64,000 bases of DNA from Rhizobium sp. WYJ-E13 (GCF_018987265.1 NZ_CP076853.1:1-64000), one strand, 5' to 3'; shown: positions 1-9,991, numbered from the stretch's first letter. Program-made: numbers and translations. Notes: generated from the sequence alone by a model not told the origin.

Positions 1-1569
1 ATGAAAGGCGGCATTATGCAGATGAATTCGATGACGACGGGTGCACTGGATAACGGGGAAGCTGCACAGCAGTCTTTCGGTTCTATTCACCTGAGCGCAA
101 CGGAAGAAAAGGGCGAGATGAAGCATGGCGTTCTCTTTGAACGCGTCAGCGCGCGTCTGAAGGCACAAGTCGGTCCTGACGTCTATGCAAGTTGGTTTGC
201 ACGGCTCAAGCTTCATTCAGTTTCCAAGAGTGTCGTCCGTCTCACCGTTCCCACGACCTTTCTGAAGTCGTGGATCAACAACCGGTATCTCGATCTCATT
301 GTCGGCCTGTTCCAGGCTGAAGATCCCGAAATCCTGAAAGTCGAGATCCTTGTGCGCACGGCAACGCGCGCCGGCACTAAGGCGCTGGACGATGCAGTCT
401 CGGCCGAGCCGGTGGCGCAGCCGACCCAGCTTCGCCGTCCGGTTTCTGCTCAGCCGGCGGGGCAGATCGTCCAGCAGGCCGTTTCGGCGGCTGCCGCGGC
501 CCGTCCGGCGAGCGCCGGTTCGCCACTCTTCGGCTCCCCACTGGATTCCCGCTTCACTTTCGACACCTTCGTCGAGGGCAGCTCCAACCGCGTGGCGCTC
601 GCCGCCGCAAAGACCATTGCGGAAGCAGGTCAGGGCGCCGTGCGCTTCAACCCGCTCTTCGTACATGCGACCGTCGGCCTCGGCAAAACCCATCTGCTGC
701 AGGCGATCGCCAATGCCGCCGTGCAGAACCCGCGTGGCCTGCGCGTCGTCTATCTGACGGCGGAATACTTCATGTGGCGTTTTGCGACCGCAATCCGCGA
801 CAATGACGCGCTGACGCTGAAGGACTCGCTGCGCAACATCGACCTTCTGATCATCGACGACATGCAGTTCCTGCAGGGCAAGATGATCCAGCATGAGTTC
901 TGCCATCTGCTGAACATGCTGCTCGACAGCGCCAAGCAGGTCGTCGTCGCCGGCGATCGAGCGCCTTGGGAGCTGGAATCGCTCGACCCGCGCGTCCGTT
1001 CGCGTCTGCAGGGCGGTGTGGCGATTGAGCTCGACGCCCCGGATTACGAGATGCGTCTCGAAATCCTGAAGCGTCGTCTGATGGTGGCCCGTTTGGAAGA
1101 TCCGTCACTGGAAATCCCGGCCGAGCTGCTGCAGCATGTCGCCCGCAACATCACTGCGAGCGGCCGCGAACTGGAAGGCGCCTTCAACCAGTTGATCTTC
1201 CGCCGCTCCTTCGAGCCGAACCTGTCGATCGAACGTGTGGATGAGCTTCTCGCCCATCTCGTCGGTTCCGGCGAGCCGCGCCGTGTGCGTATCGAGGATA
1301 TTCAGCGTATCGTCGCGCGTCACTACAACGTCTCGCGCCAGGAACTGGTTTCGAACCGCCGCACGCGCGTCATTGTCAAGCCGCGCCAGATCGCAATGTA
1401 TCTGGCGAAGACACTGACGCCGCGCTCCTTCCCGGAGATCGGCCGCCGCTTCGGTGGACGCGACCATACGACGGTTCTGCACGCCGTGCGCAAGATCGAG
1501 GAACTGATCTCGGGAGACACGAAGCTTTCGCATGAGATCGAGCTCTTGAAGCGCCTCATCAACGAATAA
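1..1569 (+). CDS. dnaA: Chromosomal replication initiator DnaA
   Basis: DnaA is the AAA+ ATPase that binds DnaA boxes and opens the chromosomal origin. The 522-residue protein has an N-terminal domain I (about 41-125), a low-complexity Ala/Pro/Gln linker (130-178), an AAA+ domain with Walker A GLGKTH (about 226-231) and Walker B LLIIDD (282-287), and a C-terminal DNA-binding domain with the DnaA signature [15 protein letters not shown] near residue 485. The frame is open from base 1, and in-frame ATGs occur at residues 6, 8 and 40, so the true start cannot be fixed without upstream sequence; rhizobial annotations use either the long form or the Met40 form ([10 protein letters not shown]). A strong terminator follows. 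No origin is visible here, and in rhizobia oriC is often far from dnaA. Confidence 0.97.
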   Translation: MKGGIMQMNSMTTGALDNGEAAQQSFGSIHLSATEEKGEMKHGVLFERVSARLKAQVGPDVYASWFARLKLHSVSKSVVRLTVPTTFLKSWINNRYLDLIVGLFQAEDPEILKVEILVRTATRAGTKALDDAVSAEPVAQPTQLRRPVSAQPAGQIVQQAVSAAAAARPASAGSPLFGSPLDSRFTFDTFVEGSSNRVALAAAKTIAEAGQGAVRFNPLFVHATVGLGKTHLLQAIANAAVQNPRGLRVVYLTAEYFMWRFATAIRDNDALTLKDSLRNIDLLIIDDMQFLQGKMIQHEFCHLLNMLLDSAKQVVVAGDRAPWELESLDPRVRSRLQGGVAIELDAPDYEMRLEILKRRLMVARLEDPSLEIPAELLQHVARNITASGRELEGAFNQLIFRRSFEPNLSIERVDELLAHLVGSGEPRRVRIEDIQRIVARHYNVSRQELVSNRRTRVIVKPRQIAMYLAKTLTPRSFPEIGRRFGGRDHTTVLHAVRKIEELISGDTKLSHEIELLKRLINE

Positions 1570-1594
1570 TCGGTGCATTGCCACCGTGAACCGG

Positions 1595-1625
1595 CAGCCG
1601 GGAGTGATCCCGGCTGTTTTCTTTT
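1595..1625 (+). terminator. Rho-independent terminator of dnaA
   Basis: A perfect 9-bp stem (CAGCCGGGA / TCCCGGCTG) with a GTGA loop is followed by TTTTCTTTT, 25 bases after the dnaA stop codon. Confidence 0.85.
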
Positions 1626-1702
1626 ATAAGCGTTTTATTCTATACAGCCTCCACGTGAGAAAATTGCGTCGGTGACGAATGTCGGCGCTCGGGAGGACAT
1701 CA

Positions 1703-2785
1703 ATGAGTTTTGAACGGATTGCCGTGATCGGCCTGGGCAAGGTCGGGCGGCTGGCGGCAACGCTTTTGCATGAGGGCGGCTTCGAGGTTATCGGCGTTGA
1801 TGCGCAACCGCCCGTGGGCGACCCGCCCTTCAAATGCCGGGCCGGCGATATCACCGACGTCTCCGTCATCGGTGAGCTGCTGTCGAGCGTCGAGGCGGTC
1901 CTGTCCTGCCTGCCCTATCATCTGAATATCGAGCTGGCGCGCGCCGCTCATCTTGCCGGCATCCATTATTTCGATCTGACCGAGGATGTGCCGACCACCA
2001 ATTTCATTATCGAGCTTTCCAAGACCGCTCGCGGGCTGATGGCGCCGCAATGCGGCCTGGCGCCGGGCTTCGTCGGCATCGTCGGCGCAAGTCTTGCCGA
2101 TGGCTTCGACCGCTGCCGCTCGATCCGCATGCGCGTCGGCGCTCTGCCACAGAACCCGACCGGACTTCTGGGTTATGCCTTCAACTGGTCGCCGGAAGGC
2201 GTGGTCAATGAATATCTGAATGACTGTGAGGTCATCGAGGGCGGCGTGCGCAAGCTCGTCTCGCCGATGGAATGGCATGAGACGATTTATGTCGGTGGCG
2301 TCAAGCTGGAGGCTTTCACGACCTCTGGCGGTCTCGGCACCATGTGTGACACCATGCTCGGCAAGGTCGATAACCTAGATTACAAGACGATGCGTTATCC
2401 GGGCCATATGGAGCTGATGAATTTCTTCTTCCATGAGCTTCTGATGCGCGACAGGCGACAGCTCGCCGGCGAAATCCTGACCAATGCAAAGCCACCGGTC
2501 GATGACGACGTCGTCTATGTGCATGTCGCGGCCGAAGGCACGATCAATGGCACCCTGCGCCGCAAGGAGTTCGTGCGCGCCTATTATCCGATCGAGATTG
2601 CCGGCGCGCGGCGCACCGCGATCGCCTGGACGACATCGGCGTCGGTGGTTGCCGTCATCGAGATGGTCCGCGACGGCTTGCTGCCGACCAGCGGTTTCCT
2701 GCATCAGGAGCATATTCCACTGGAGATGTTCCTGAAGACGCCGACGGGTAGTCTCTTCAAGGCAGGGGCGACGAGCAGGGACTAA
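1703..2785 (+). CDS. Saccharopine dehydrogenase-like NAD(P) oxidoreductase
   Basis: This 360-residue protein begins with a Rossmann dinucleotide-binding motif (IAVIGLGKVGRLAATLL, residues 5-21) and continues as a saccharopine dehydrogenase/homospermidine-synthase-like fold, with the conserved Gly-rich segment CGLAPGFVG in the middle. Family members reduce or oxidise imino/amino-acid derivatives; the substrate here is not evident. The start at 1703 is chosen over the ATG at 1679 because GGGAGGA lies 6-8 bases upstream of it. It is a single-gene unit after the dnaA terminator. The last codon is followed by a TAA that is also the first triplet of an intergenic palindrome. Confidence 0.85.
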   Translation: MSFERIAVIGLGKVGRLAATLLHEGGFEVIGVDAQPPVGDPPFKCRAGDITDVSVIGELLSSVEAVLSCLPYHLNIELARAAHLAGIHYFDLTEDVPTTNFIIELSKTARGLMAPQCGLAPGFVGIVGASLADGFDRCRSIRMRVGALPQNPTGLLGYAFNWSPEGVVNEYLNDCEVIEGGVRKLVSPMEWHETIYVGGVKLEAFTTSGGLGTMCDTMLGKVDNLDYKTMRYPGHMELMNFFFHELLMRDRRQLAGEILTNAKPPVDDDVVYVHVAAEGTINGTLRRKEFVRAYYPIEIAGARRTAIAWTTSASVVAVIEMVRDGLLPTSGFLHQEHIPLEMFLKTPTGSLFKAGATSRD

Positions 2786-2883
2786 AGCAATTCCCGCAAA
2801 CGTGCGCAGCGGTCTTGCGTCCGGAATTGCTTAAAGACAAAAGCAGAGCATTTCCGTGTTTCGAAGTAAACGGGACTGCTCTA
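2783..2883. repeat. Rhizobial intergenic mosaic palindrome (two hairpins)
   Basis: Two adjacent imperfect palindromes fill the gap between convergent genes. The first runs from TAAAGCAATTCC to GGAATTGCTTAAA, the second from AGAGCATTTCCGTG to CGGGACTGCTCT. The first is closely similar to the element at 28752-28802. The left end TAA is the stop codon of the upstream gene, and the right end (CTA on the plus strand) is the TAG stop of the LysR gene. It resembles the short palindromic intergenic elements common in Rhizobium; the exact family name cannot be assigned by eye. Confidence 0.8.
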
Positions 2884-3765
2884 AGCCGTCGCTTCCGAAA
2901 GTAGCCAGCGTCGAAACGCAGCGACCGCCGGGCGCTCCAGCGCTGTGCCCGGATAGACCAGATGGTAGGCGAGCTTGCTTGTGAGCCCTAACGGAAACGG
3001 CGCCACAAGCCGGCTTTCGGCAAGCTCCTTCTCGATGAAGGAGCGGCGCATCAGCGCCACGCCGAAGCCTGACTTCATCGCTTCGAAAGCGCCATTGCCG
3101 TCGCTGAAGATAGGACCGCGGGAGGCATCGACTTTCGTTGCGCCCGCGGCCGCCAGCCAGAGCTGCCAGTCGCGGCGGTAGACGTCGTGGATGAGCTGAT
3201 ATCCGGCGAGATCGTCGGGCGAAGGATCTGCGCCAAGCGCTGCGGCAATCGTCGGTATACAGACCGGTACCAACTCGTCATCGACCAGCCGTTCGCTGAT
3301 CAGCCCTTCGTAGCCGCCAAGTCCATGGCGGATGGCGAGATCGATCCCGTCGCGTTCGAAATCGAACATGCGGTGGGAGGCGCTGATGCGCACATCGATA
3401 TCAGGATGCATGTCCTCGAACCGCTGAAGCCGCGGCAGCAGCCAGTGCGTCGCAAAACCCGCCGTACAGGTGAGCGCCAGCGCATTGCCGCGCCGTCGTG
3501 CGGTCAGCGATGCCGTTGCCTCGCGCACGAGCTGGAAGGCGGTGCGCAGCGTCGCGAAATAGTCCCGGCCTTCCGCCGTCAGCAGAATTTGCCGGGTCCG
3601 CCGCTCGAAAAGCGAGACGCCGAGCGAAGCCTCGAGATCACGGATCTGCAGGCTGACAGCGCCGGGCGTGACATGCAGCTCATGCGCCGCCTGTGTCATG
3701 CTCAGGTGACGCGCTGCCGCCTCAAATGCGCGTAGGGCCGATAGCGGGGGCAATGTATCATTCAT
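2881..3765 (-). CDS. LysR-family transcriptional regulator (GcvA-like)
   Basis: A 294-residue regulator of normal LTTR length. Residues 5-64 form the winged helix-turn-helix (LSALRAFEAAARHLSMTQAA, then LHVTPGAVSLQIRDLEASLG), which has the typical GcvA-subgroup wording. The remainder is the periplasmic-binding-protein-like effector domain (about 92-294). It is divergently transcribed from the DMT exporter gene with 142 bases between start codons, so it may regulate that exporter as LTTRs often do; this is inference from position. The effector is unknown. Confidence 0.88.
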   Translation of the reverse strand: MNDTLPPLSALRAFEAAARHLSMTQAAHELHVTPGAVSLQIRDLEASLGVSLFERRTRQILLTAEGRDYFATLRTAFQLVREATASLTARRRGNALALTCTAGFATHWLLPRLQRFEDMHPDIDVRISASHRMFDFERDGIDLAIRHGLGGYEGLISERLVDDELVPVCIPTIAAALGADPSPDDLAGYQLIHDVYRRDWQLWLAAAGATKVDASRGPIFSDGNGAFEAMKSGFGVALMRRSFIEKELAESRLVAPFPLGLTSKLAYHLVYPGTALERPAVAAFRRWLLSEATA

Positions 3766-3907
3766 GCTTTAGCTCAGCTCAATCATAAAGGAAGAAATGC
3801 TCGTTTGTCAGACGATAAGGAATACTAATAAAAATGGATATTTCTGGCAAATCTTCGTGGATGCGCCGCGAAGGACGATTTAGCAGAACTCGATAAAGGA
3901 GATTGTC

Positions 3908-4828
3908 ATGGCACTGCAGAAATCCATGGGCGCCGTAGAATGGGCTATGCTGATCGTCTTGTCGCTTCTCTGGGGCGGCTCCTTCTTCTTCAACGGCATT
4001 CTCGTGAAAACACTGCCGCCCTTCACCATCGTGACCGGACGCGTGCTGCTTGCCGCTATCGCGCTCAATCTGATCGTGCATGCCATGGGCCACGCCATGC
4101 CGCGCGACAGGCAGAGCTGGATCGCTTTCTTCGGCATGGGGCTCTTGAATAACATGATCCCCTTCTGCCTGATCGTCTGGGGCCAGACACATATTGCAAG
4201 CGGCCTTGCCTCGATCCTCAATGCCACGACGCCGCTCTTCGCCGTGATCGTTGCTCATGTGCTGACGGCAGACGAAAAGTTGACGATAAACCGTCTTTTC
4301 GGCGTGATCGTCGGATTTGCCGGCGTTGCCTACATGATCGGCTTCGACGCTTTGAAGGATCTCGGCTCGAACGTGCTTGCCCAACTTGCGGTCCTCGGTG
4401 CGGCCTTCTCCTATTCGCTGGCTGGCATATGGGGACGGCGATTCCGCCGGATGGGCCTTGCGCCGCTTATTCCAGCCGCCGGACAGGTGACGGCTTCGAC
4501 GGTACTGATGCTGCCGATCGCCCTGGTCGTCGACCAGCCTTGGACGCTCGCCATGCCCTCCACCGAGACTTGGCTGGCGCTATCAGGCCTTGCGATCCTC
4601 TCGACTGCCGTAGCATATGTGCTCTTCTTCCGAATCCTGGCCACGGCAGGTGCCACTAACCTGATGCTGGTGACCTTCTTGATCCCCGTGAGCGCGATTC
4701 TGCTCGGCGCGGCGGCTCTCGGCGAGCAGTTGCAGCTCAAGCATCTGCTCGGCATGGCCCTGATCGCGGTCGGCCTTGCGGCGATCGATGGAAGGCTCGT
4801 CAATCTGGGGAGGAGACGCGTCGCCTGA
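3908..4828 (+). CDS. DMT-superfamily (EamA) permease
   Basis: A 306-residue polytopic inner-membrane protein with about ten hydrophobic segments arranged as two EamA repeats (roughly 15-145 and 155-295). The first repeat opens with ...LSLLWGGSFFFNGILVK, typical of EamA drug/metabolite exporters. A good ribosome-binding site (AAAGGAG) precedes ATG by 7 bases. It is divergent from the LysR gene and convergent with hemW, with only four bases between the stop codons. The substrate cannot be read from sequence; family members export amino acids, purines or small toxic compounds. Confidence 0.87.
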   Translation: MALQKSMGAVEWAMLIVLSLLWGGSFFFNGILVKTLPPFTIVTGRVLLAAIALNLIVHAMGHAMPRDRQSWIAFFGMGLLNNMIPFCLIVWGQTHIASGLASILNATTPLFAVIVAHVLTADEKLTINRLFGVIVGFAGVAYMIGFDALKDLGSNVLAQLAVLGAAFSYSLAGIWGRRFRRMGLAPLIPAAGQVTASTVLMLPIALVVDQPWTLAMPSTETWLALSGLAILSTAVAYVLFFRILATAGATNLMLVTFLIPVSAILLGAAALGEQLQLKHLLGMALIAVGLAAIDGRLVNLGRRRVA

Positions 4829-4832
4829 CGCT

Positions 4833-6029
4833 TCAGCAGGCGAGGTCTGCGACGACGGAATCAAGGATGAGCATGCCTGCCGGCGTACAGCGCAGGCGGG
4901 AATTGCCGATCCGCTCGATGAAGCCGTGCTCCAGTAAAAACTCTTCGCGTTTCGGATCGGGATCGCGGCCAGAAAGCTGCTGCCAGCGGGCAAGGTCGAC
5001 GCCTTCCTTCAGACGCAGCCCCATCAGCAGCAATTCATCGGCCTGCTCATCGAAACCGAGACGCTCTTGCTCGATGATACCGTGCCCGTCGCGTTCGACG
5101 AGCTCCAGCCAGGCTTCCGGCTTGCGTTCCGTAGCAGTCGCGATCTTTTCTGCGCCGCGCGTCAGGCGCCCATGCGCGCCGGGGCCGATGCCGGCATAGT
5201 CACCATAGCGCCAGTAGGTGAGGTTGTGGCGGCTCTCCGCGCCGGGCCGGGCGTGGTTGGACACTTCATAAGCCGGCATACCTTCGCGCTCGGTAATCTC
5301 TTGCGTGGCTTCGTAGAGCGCGGCCGACTGATCTCCGTCAGGTACGACCAGTTTTCCGGCCTTGTGCAGGCCATAGAACGGCGTGCCTTCCTCGATGGTG
5401 AGCTGATAGAGCGAGAGATGGTCGACAGCGTAGGAAATGGCTTCTTTGAGTTCCCGCTCCCATTCTTCCACCGTCTGGTTTGGGCGGGCATAGATCAGGT
5501 CGAAAGACATGCGCGGGAAGATGTCGCGCGCGAGCTTGATCGCCTTCAGCGCATCGGCGACATCATGCAGCCGACCGAGGAATCTAAGATCGCGATCGTT
5601 CAGCGCCTGCACGCCGAGCGAGACACGATTGACACCGGCGGCGCGATAGCCGCGGAAGCGTTCCGCTTCGACGCTGGAAGGATTGGCCTCCATCGTGATC
5701 TCGATACCGTCAGGAACGTGCCAGTGCCGCGAGATGCCATCAAGGATCGCGTCGACCGTTTCCGGCTTCATCAGCGACGGCGTGCCGCCGCCGAGAAAGA
5801 TGCTGGTCACCGTCTTCGGCCCGCTCATCTGACGAGCCGTTGCGATCTCCTTCAGGAAGGCCGCGACGTAGCGTTCCTGATCGACCGGCTGATGCCGGAC
5901 ATGGCTGTTGAAATCGCAATAGGGACACTTCGCCGCGCAGAAAGGCCAATGCACATAGATCCCGAAACCGGGCTCACCGGTATCGGGCAGAAGTTTTGCA
6001 TCGCGCATCAGTGCAGGCGACTCGATCAT
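4833..6029 (-). CDS. hemW: HemW-like radical SAM protein
   Basis: A 398-residue radical SAM enzyme with the [4Fe-4S] motif CAAKCPYCDF (CxxxCxYC) near residue 32, the GGGTPS glycine motif and the HemN C-terminal domain. In the HemW subgroup the fourth cysteine of true HemN is replaced and the protein works as a heme chaperone rather than as coproporphyrinogen III dehydrogenase. That assignment follows the length (about 400 rather than 450 residues), the YCDF motif and the linkage to rdgB, so HemW is preferred over HemN. The ATG at 6029 is chosen over an upstream TTG. It is the last gene of the minus-strand set rph-VOC-rdgB-hemW. Confidence 0.9.
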   Translation of the reverse strand: MIESPALMRDAKLLPDTGEPGFGIYVHWPFCAAKCPYCDFNSHVRHQPVDQERYVAAFLKEIATARQMSGPKTVTSIFLGGGTPSLMKPETVDAILDGISRHWHVPDGIEITMEANPSSVEAERFRGYRAAGVNRVSLGVQALNDRDLRFLGRLHDVADALKAIKLARDIFPRMSFDLIYARPNQTVEEWERELKEAISYAVDHLSLYQLTIEEGTPFYGLHKAGKLVVPDGDQSAALYEATQEITEREGMPAYEVSNHARPGAESRHNLTYWRYGDYAGIGPGAHGRLTRGAEKIATATERKPEAWLELVERDGHGIIEQERLGFDEQADELLLMGLRLKEGVDLARWQQLSGRDPDPKREEFLLEHGFIERIGNSRLRCTPAGMLILDSVVADLAC

Positions 6030-6044
6030 GTTCAAAGCTTGGCC

Positions 6045-6689
6045 TTATGCTTCCAGGCAGGTTTCGACAAAGAGCTTGAAGGCGCGAGCGCGGTGCGACA
6101 GGGCCTGCGGCTTGCCGATGCTCCATCCGTGCTTTTCTTCCGCGCTCATCTCGCCGAAGGTCACATCATAGCCTTCCGGCTGGAAAACCGGATCATAGCC
6201 GAAACCCTGTGTTCCGCGTGGCGGCCAGGCGACCGTGCCTTCCACTTCGCCGCGGAAAAGCTCGGTATGGCCATCCGGCCAGGCAAGGCAGAGCACGCTG
6301 ACGAAACGGGCAGTGCGTTGCTCGGGCTTGGTGGCGCCGGCCTTTTCCAGTGCTCTCTCGACCTTCTCCATGGCCATGTTGAAATCGCGGCTGCCATTGC
6401 CGGTTTCCGCCCAATCGGCGGTATAGACGCCGGGATCACCGCCGAGCGCATCGACGACGAGGCCTGAATCATCAGACAGGGCCGGCATGCCGGAGGCTTG
6501 CGCCGAGGCGAGCGCCTTGATCGTCGCATTTTCCTCGAAGGTCGTCCCGGTTTCTTTGGGTTCGATGAAATTGAGCTCGGCAGCTGATTTGGCAGTAAAG
6601 CCCAGCGGCCCGATCAGATCCTGGATCTCACGGATCTTGCCCTGGTTATGGCTGGCAACGACAATGGTCTTGGTTTCGAGCTTGCGCAT
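6045..6689 (-). CDS. rdgB: RdgB/HAM1 dITP/XTP pyrophosphatase
   Basis: This enzyme hydrolyses non-canonical purine triphosphates (dITP, XTP) to monophosphates and so keeps them out of DNA. The 214-residue protein has the family features [10 protein letters not shown] near the N-terminus, [12 protein letters not shown], the active-site stretch [14 protein letters not shown] and the C-terminal SHRARAF. It starts 9 bases after the VOC gene stop with AAGGAT as ribosome-binding site. It ends 15 bases before the hemW start, which supports cotranscription. Confidence 0.95.
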   Translation of the reverse strand: MRKLETKTIVVASHNQGKIREIQDLIGPLGFTAKSAAELNFIEPKETGTTFEENATIKALASAQASGMPALSDDSGLVVDALGGDPGVYTADWAETGNGSRDFNMAMEKVERALEKAGATKPEQRTARFVSVLCLAWPDGHTELFRGEVEGTVAWPPRGTQGFGYDPVFQPEGYDVTFGEMSAEEKHGWSIGKPQALSHRARAFKLFVETCLEA

Positions 6690-6698
6690 AAAATATCC

Positions 6699-7115
6699 TT
6701 ATTCCATGCCCCAGATTTTCGCTTCCGCGCATTCCAGACTGTTGCCGCTGGGATCGCGGAAATAAATGGATCGGCCGCCCTGCGGCCAGTGAACCTCGGA
6801 TTCGATAGCGGTGCCGGCAGCCTTCAGCTTCCTGGCCATCGCATCGAGATCATCTCCCGAAACCCTGAAGCAGGCATGGCCCTTTCCGGTCGTGCCGTGC
6901 GGCGGAACCTGCAGGCTGTCAGGTGCCGGCGGCTTCACCGTTTCCTCCGGGTTGAAGATCAGGAGCACGCCCGGCCCGCAGCGGAAGAATACATGGCGGT
7001 TGCCCGAACGCGTAATCTTCTCAAGGCCCAGAATATTCCCGTAAAAAGCTTCGGCCGCATCGAGATCGGTTGCATAAAGCGCTGTTTCGAGAATGCCTTT
7101 GATGGGTTGCGCCAT
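6699..7115 (-). CDS. VOC-family (glyoxalase-like) protein
   Basis: A 138-residue single-domain vicinal oxygen chelate protein, with paired beta-alpha-beta-beta-beta modules (LETALYATDLDAAEAFYGNILGLE and later HACFRVSGDDLDAMARKLKAAG) and the C-terminal YFRDPSGNSLECAEAKIW. Metal-ligand candidates are the Glu near the N-terminus, His in GKGHACFR and Glu in NSLECAE. The substrate is unknown. The ATG at 7115 is preferred over 7166 because AGGGGCGG lies just upstream. It sits between rph and rdgB in one transcription direction. Confidence 0.85.
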   Translation of the reverse strand: MAQPIKGILETALYATDLDAAEAFYGNILGLEKITRSGNRHVFFRCGPGVLLIFNPEETVKPPAPDSLQVPPHGTTGKGHACFRVSGDDLDAMARKLKAAGTAIESEVHWPQGGRSIYFRDPSGNSLECAEAKIWGME

Positions 7116-7188
7116 TGCCCGCCCCTTGTCCGGCCTTGCCCCGGAAGCAGGGACAAGGAAATTCACTGGCTAGGCTTGAATGGAAGCC

Positions 7189-7905
7189 TCAGGCGATCGC
7201 CTGCTTTTGCAAGTCGACCAGTTCGGCAATGCCTGCCTTGGCAAGGCCCATCAGCGAAGAGAATTCCTCCTCGGTGAAAGGCGTGCCTTCTGCCGTACCC
7301 TGGATCTCGACGATGCCGCCGGCGCCCGTCATGACGAAATTGGCATCGGTCTCGGCTGAGGAATCTTCGAGATAGTCGAGGTCGATGACCGACTGGTTGG
7401 CGAAGATGCCACAGGAAATCGCCGCGACATGATCCTTCAGCACGCGGTCGGCCTTGATCATGTTGCGGGTTTCCATCCAGCGCAGGCAGTCGTAAAGCGC
7501 AATCCAGCCACCGGTGATCGAGGCCGTGCGCGTGCCGCCATCTGCCTGGATGACATCGCAGTCGAGCGTGATCTGGCGTTCGCCGAGCGCAGTCAGATCG
7601 ACCACGGCGCGCAGCGAGCGGCCGATGAGGCGCTGGATTTCCTGCGTGCGGCCGCCCTGCTTGCCGGCAGCGGCTTCGCGCTTCATGCGTTCGCCGGTTG
7701 CGCGCGGCAGCATGCCGTATTCGGCCGTGACCCAGCCCTTTCCGGTGTTGCGCAGCCACGGCGGCGTCTTGTCTTCCAGGCTTGCGGTGCAGAGCACATG
7801 CGTATCGCCGAACTTCACCAGGCAGGATCCCTCGGCATGCTTGGAAAAATTGCGCTCGAAGGAGACCTTGCGCATCTGGTCGGTTTTTCTGCCTGAAGGC
7901 CGCAT
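7189..7905 (-). CDS. rph: Ribonuclease PH
   Basis: RNase PH is a phosphorolytic 3' exoribonuclease that trims tRNA precursors. The 238-residue protein starts [22 protein letters not shown] and carries the conserved blocks [14 protein letters not shown], the phosphate-binding region around [23 protein letters not shown], and [19 protein letters not shown]. The start at 7905 is fixed by AGGAGAAG 6-13 bases upstream; a longer frame to 7968 has no such site. It is first in its minus-strand operon and divergent from hrcA. Confidence 0.96.
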   Translation of the reverse strand: MRPSGRKTDQMRKVSFERNFSKHAEGSCLVKFGDTHVLCTASLEDKTPPWLRNTGKGWVTAEYGMLPRATGERMKREAAAGKQGGRTQEIQRLIGRSLRAVVDLTALGERQITLDCDVIQADGGTRTASITGGWIALYDCLRWMETRNMIKADRVLKDHVAAISCGIFANQSVIDLDYLEDSSAETDANFVMTGAGGIVEIQGTAEGTPFTEEEFSSLMGLAKAGIAELVDLQKQAIA

Positions 7906-8017
7906 TCTCTTCTCCTGAAACATGATGCCGAAAAGCGGAAGCGCTGCCCGGCAATTCCATGCATGCATTGTATCGTCGCCCGCTTCTACGATTGGCCGCG
8001 CGCATTTGCAAATTCCC

Positions 8018-8046
8018 TTTTGCCACGGGGGGCAGATTGGCTATAT
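8018..8046 (+). promoter_or_regulatory. Candidate housekeeping promoter of hrcA
   Basis: CTATAT at 8041-8046 matches the rhizobial sigma-70 -10 consensus. It lies 17 bases after CTTTTG at 8018-8023, a weak match to CTTGAC. The hrcA start codon is 37 bases downstream. No CIRCE inverted repeat (TTAGCACTC-N9-GAGTGCTAA) is seen in the rph-hrcA gap. Confidence 0.4.
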
Positions 8047-8082
8047 TTCCCTGATATCATTCAGTGCGGGTGCGAAAAGTTC

Positions 8083-9171
8083 ATGAGCTACAGGTCGACA
8101 TCAATTTCAGATGCCGTGGCCGCGCTGGATGAACGATCCAAGGAAATCTTCCGGCGCATCGTCGAAGGCTATCTGGAGCATGGCGAGCCCCTGGGCTCCC
8201 GCAATCTCTCGCGTCTTCTGCCTATGTCACTGTCGCCCGCCTCCGTGCGCAACGTCATGAGCGACCTGGAGGAATTGGGGCTCATCTATTCGCCGCATGT
8301 CAGCGCCGGGCGCCTGCCCACGCAGGTGGGCTTACGTTTCTTTGTCGATGCCTTCATGCAGGTTGGCGATCTCTCGGCGGAGGAGCGGGCCAGTATCGAC
8401 CGCCAGGTGCGGGCTGGAAATCGCGACAATCCTGTGGAATCGATGATGAACGAGGCAAGCCGCATGCTCTCGGGCATTTCGCGCGGCGCTGGCCTCGTCA
8501 TTACCTCCAAGAGCGATTCGGTGCTGAAACATGTCGAGTTCATCCGCCTGGAGCCCACCAAGGCACTGGCGGTGCTTGTCGGCGATCACGATCAGGTGGA
8601 AAACCGCATCATCGAGTTGCCCGCGGGCGTCACCTCTTCGCAGCTCACCGAAGCCGCCAATTTCCTCAATGCGCACATGACCGGCCAGACGCTGCCGGAA
8701 CTGCGCCTGCAATTGAGCCGGCTGAAAGATGAAGTTCGCCATGAGCTCGATGCGCTATCGCAGGATCTCGTGGAGCGCGGTATCGCCGTCTGGGCCGGCA
8801 GTTCGGACGAGTCCAAGCCGGCACAGCTGATCATTCGCGGCCGCGCAAACCTGCTGGAAGGTGTAGGCGGCACGGAAGATCTCGACCGGCTGCGCCTACT
8901 GTTCGACGATCTCGAGAAGAAGGATAGCTTGATCGAGCTCCTGAATCTCGCCGAAAGCGGACCCGGTGTGCGTATCTTCATCGGTTCGGAAAACAAGCTC
9001 TTCTCGCTTTCCGGCTCTTCATTGATCGTTGCGCCCTATCGCGATGATGATGACCGCATTGTTGGTGCAGTTGGTGTCATAGGCCCGACCCGACTCAATT
9101 ATTCGCGTATCGTCCCGATGGTCGATTATACCGCCCAGCTCGTTTCACGCCTTTCACGCGGCTCTCTTTGA
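8083..9171 (+). CDS. hrcA: Heat-inducible transcription repressor HrcA
   Basis: HrcA represses groESL and related chaperone operons by binding CIRCE; GroEL is its usual cofactor. The 362-residue protein has an N-terminal winged helix (about 15-90, with [28 protein letters not shown] split across two helices, and [16 protein letters not shown]) and the HrcA effector domain (about 110-345). The ATG at 8083 ([10 protein letters not shown]) is chosen because homologues begin here; the frame extends 40 codons further upstream without homology. It is followed after 111 bases by grpE, the usual alphaproteobacterial order. No CIRCE is seen locally, so its targets lie outside the window. Confidence 0.95.
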   Translation: MSYRSTSISDAVAALDERSKEIFRRIVEGYLEHGEPLGSRNLSRLLPMSLSPASVRNVMSDLEELGLIYSPHVSAGRLPTQVGLRFFVDAFMQVGDLSAEERASIDRQVRAGNRDNPVESMMNEASRMLSGISRGAGLVITSKSDSVLKHVEFIRLEPTKALAVLVGDHDQVENRIIELPAGVTSSQLTEAANFLNAHMTGQTLPELRLQLSRLKDEVRHELDALSQDLVERGIAVWAGSSDESKPAQLIIRGRANLLEGVGGTEDLDRLRLLFDDLEKKDSLIELLNLAESGPGVRIFIGSENKLFSLSGSSLIVAPYRDDDDRIVGAVGVIGPTRLNYSRIVPMVDYTAQLVSRLSRGSL

Positions 9172-9217
9172 AATATTTCGCAGAACCGTTCGAATTTTCG
9201 CTTCTTCGTCACGTAGA

Positions 9218-9246
9218 CTTGATTTTTTCCGGCCAAACATCGATAT
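9218..9246 (+). promoter_or_regulatory. Candidate promoter of grpE
   Basis: CTTGAT at 9218-9223 and CGATAT at 9241-9246 are separated by 17 bases, 37 bases before the grpE ATG. The CTTG start fits rhizobial sigma-70 and RpoH -35 elements alike, so the sigma factor cannot be decided. Confidence 0.35.
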
Positions 9247-9282
9247 CGGGCGCATCTGAGAATATATGAACCGGAGACCGTC

Positions 9283-9918
9283 ATGACTGATGAAACGACG
9301 CAAAACGGACCTGACGCAGCTACGGCGGAAGCCGCAGCCGACGATGCCGCAAACGTCGAGAATGAAGCCGTGAAGGAAGCAGATGCAGGCGAACCGGATG
9401 CGCTTGAGCTTCTGAAGGCCGAAAATACCGAACTGCGCGACCGCTATCTGCGGCTCGCTGCCGAAATGGACAATCTGCGCCGCCGCACCGAGCGCGAGGT
9501 CAAGGACGCCAAATCCTACTCCGTTGCAGGCTTCGCTCGCGATATGCTGGCCGTTTCGGACAATCTGCGCCGGGCGCTCGACGCCATTCCTGCCGAAGCA
9601 AAGGCCGCTGCCGATGCCGGCCTGACGACGCTGATTGAAGGTGTTGAGATGACCGAGCGTTCCATGCTCTCGGCACTCGAGCGCCACGGGGTTCGCAAAC
9701 TGGAGCCGGTCGGCCAGAAGTTCGACCCGAACTTCCATCAGGCGATGTTCGAGGTGCCGAATACAGAAGTGCCGAACAATACGGTCGTGCAGGTGGTGCA
9801 GGCCGGTTTTTCCATCGGCGAGCGCGTGCTGCGCCCGGCCATGGTCGGCGTCGCCAAGGGCGGTCCGAAACTCGTGGAAGCTGAGGCCAACTCGGTGCTG
9901 GACGAGAAGGACGCCTAA
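9283..9918 (+). CDS. grpE: Nucleotide exchange factor GrpE
   Basis: GrpE releases ADP from DnaK during the chaperone cycle. The 211-residue protein has an acidic, Ala-rich N-terminal tail, a long coiled coil (about 45-100, including [22 protein letters not shown]) and the C-terminal beta-domain with [13 protein letters not shown] and the closing VGVAKGG segment. GGAGA lies 6 bases before ATG. It is downstream of hrcA and is ended by a strong hairpin terminator. Confidence 0.97.
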   Translation: MTDETTQNGPDAATAEAAADDAANVENEAVKEADAGEPDALELLKAENTELRDRYLRLAAEMDNLRRRTEREVKDAKSYSVAGFARDMLAVSDNLRRALDAIPAEAKAAADAGLTTLIEGVEMTERSMLSALERHGVRKLEPVGQKFDPNFHQAMFEVPNTEVPNNTVVQVVQAGFSIGERVLRPAMVGVAKGGPKLVEAEANSVLDEKDA

Positions 9919-9943
9919 GGCGACAGGAATACCTGAAAATGAA

Positions 9944-9975
9944 GAAAGGCCGCGTTAGCGGCCTTTCTTGTTCCT
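9944..9975. terminator. Bidirectional terminator between grpE and the nucleoside hydrolase gene
   Basis: A perfect 10-bp stem GAAAGGCCGC / GCGGCCTTTC with loop GTTA lies 25 bases after the grpE stop and 24 bases after the end of the convergent gene. T-rich sequence follows on the plus strand. Confidence 0.85.
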
Positions 9976-9991
9976 GTCTAATCTTGGCGGA

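Noticed and set aside
1-200. Chromosomal origin next to dnaA
   Set aside because: No sequence upstream of dnaA is available, and no cluster of DnaA boxes was seen downstream; in rhizobia the origin is often elsewhere.
5067-6467. Long plus-strand frame (466 codons) opposite hemW and rdgB
   Set aside because: Both opposite-strand genes are unambiguous; the frame is a high-GC shadow without recognisable domains.
7906-9282. CIRCE operator near hrcA or grpE
   Set aside because: No TTAGCACTC-N9-GAGTGCTAA inverted repeat was found in either gap.
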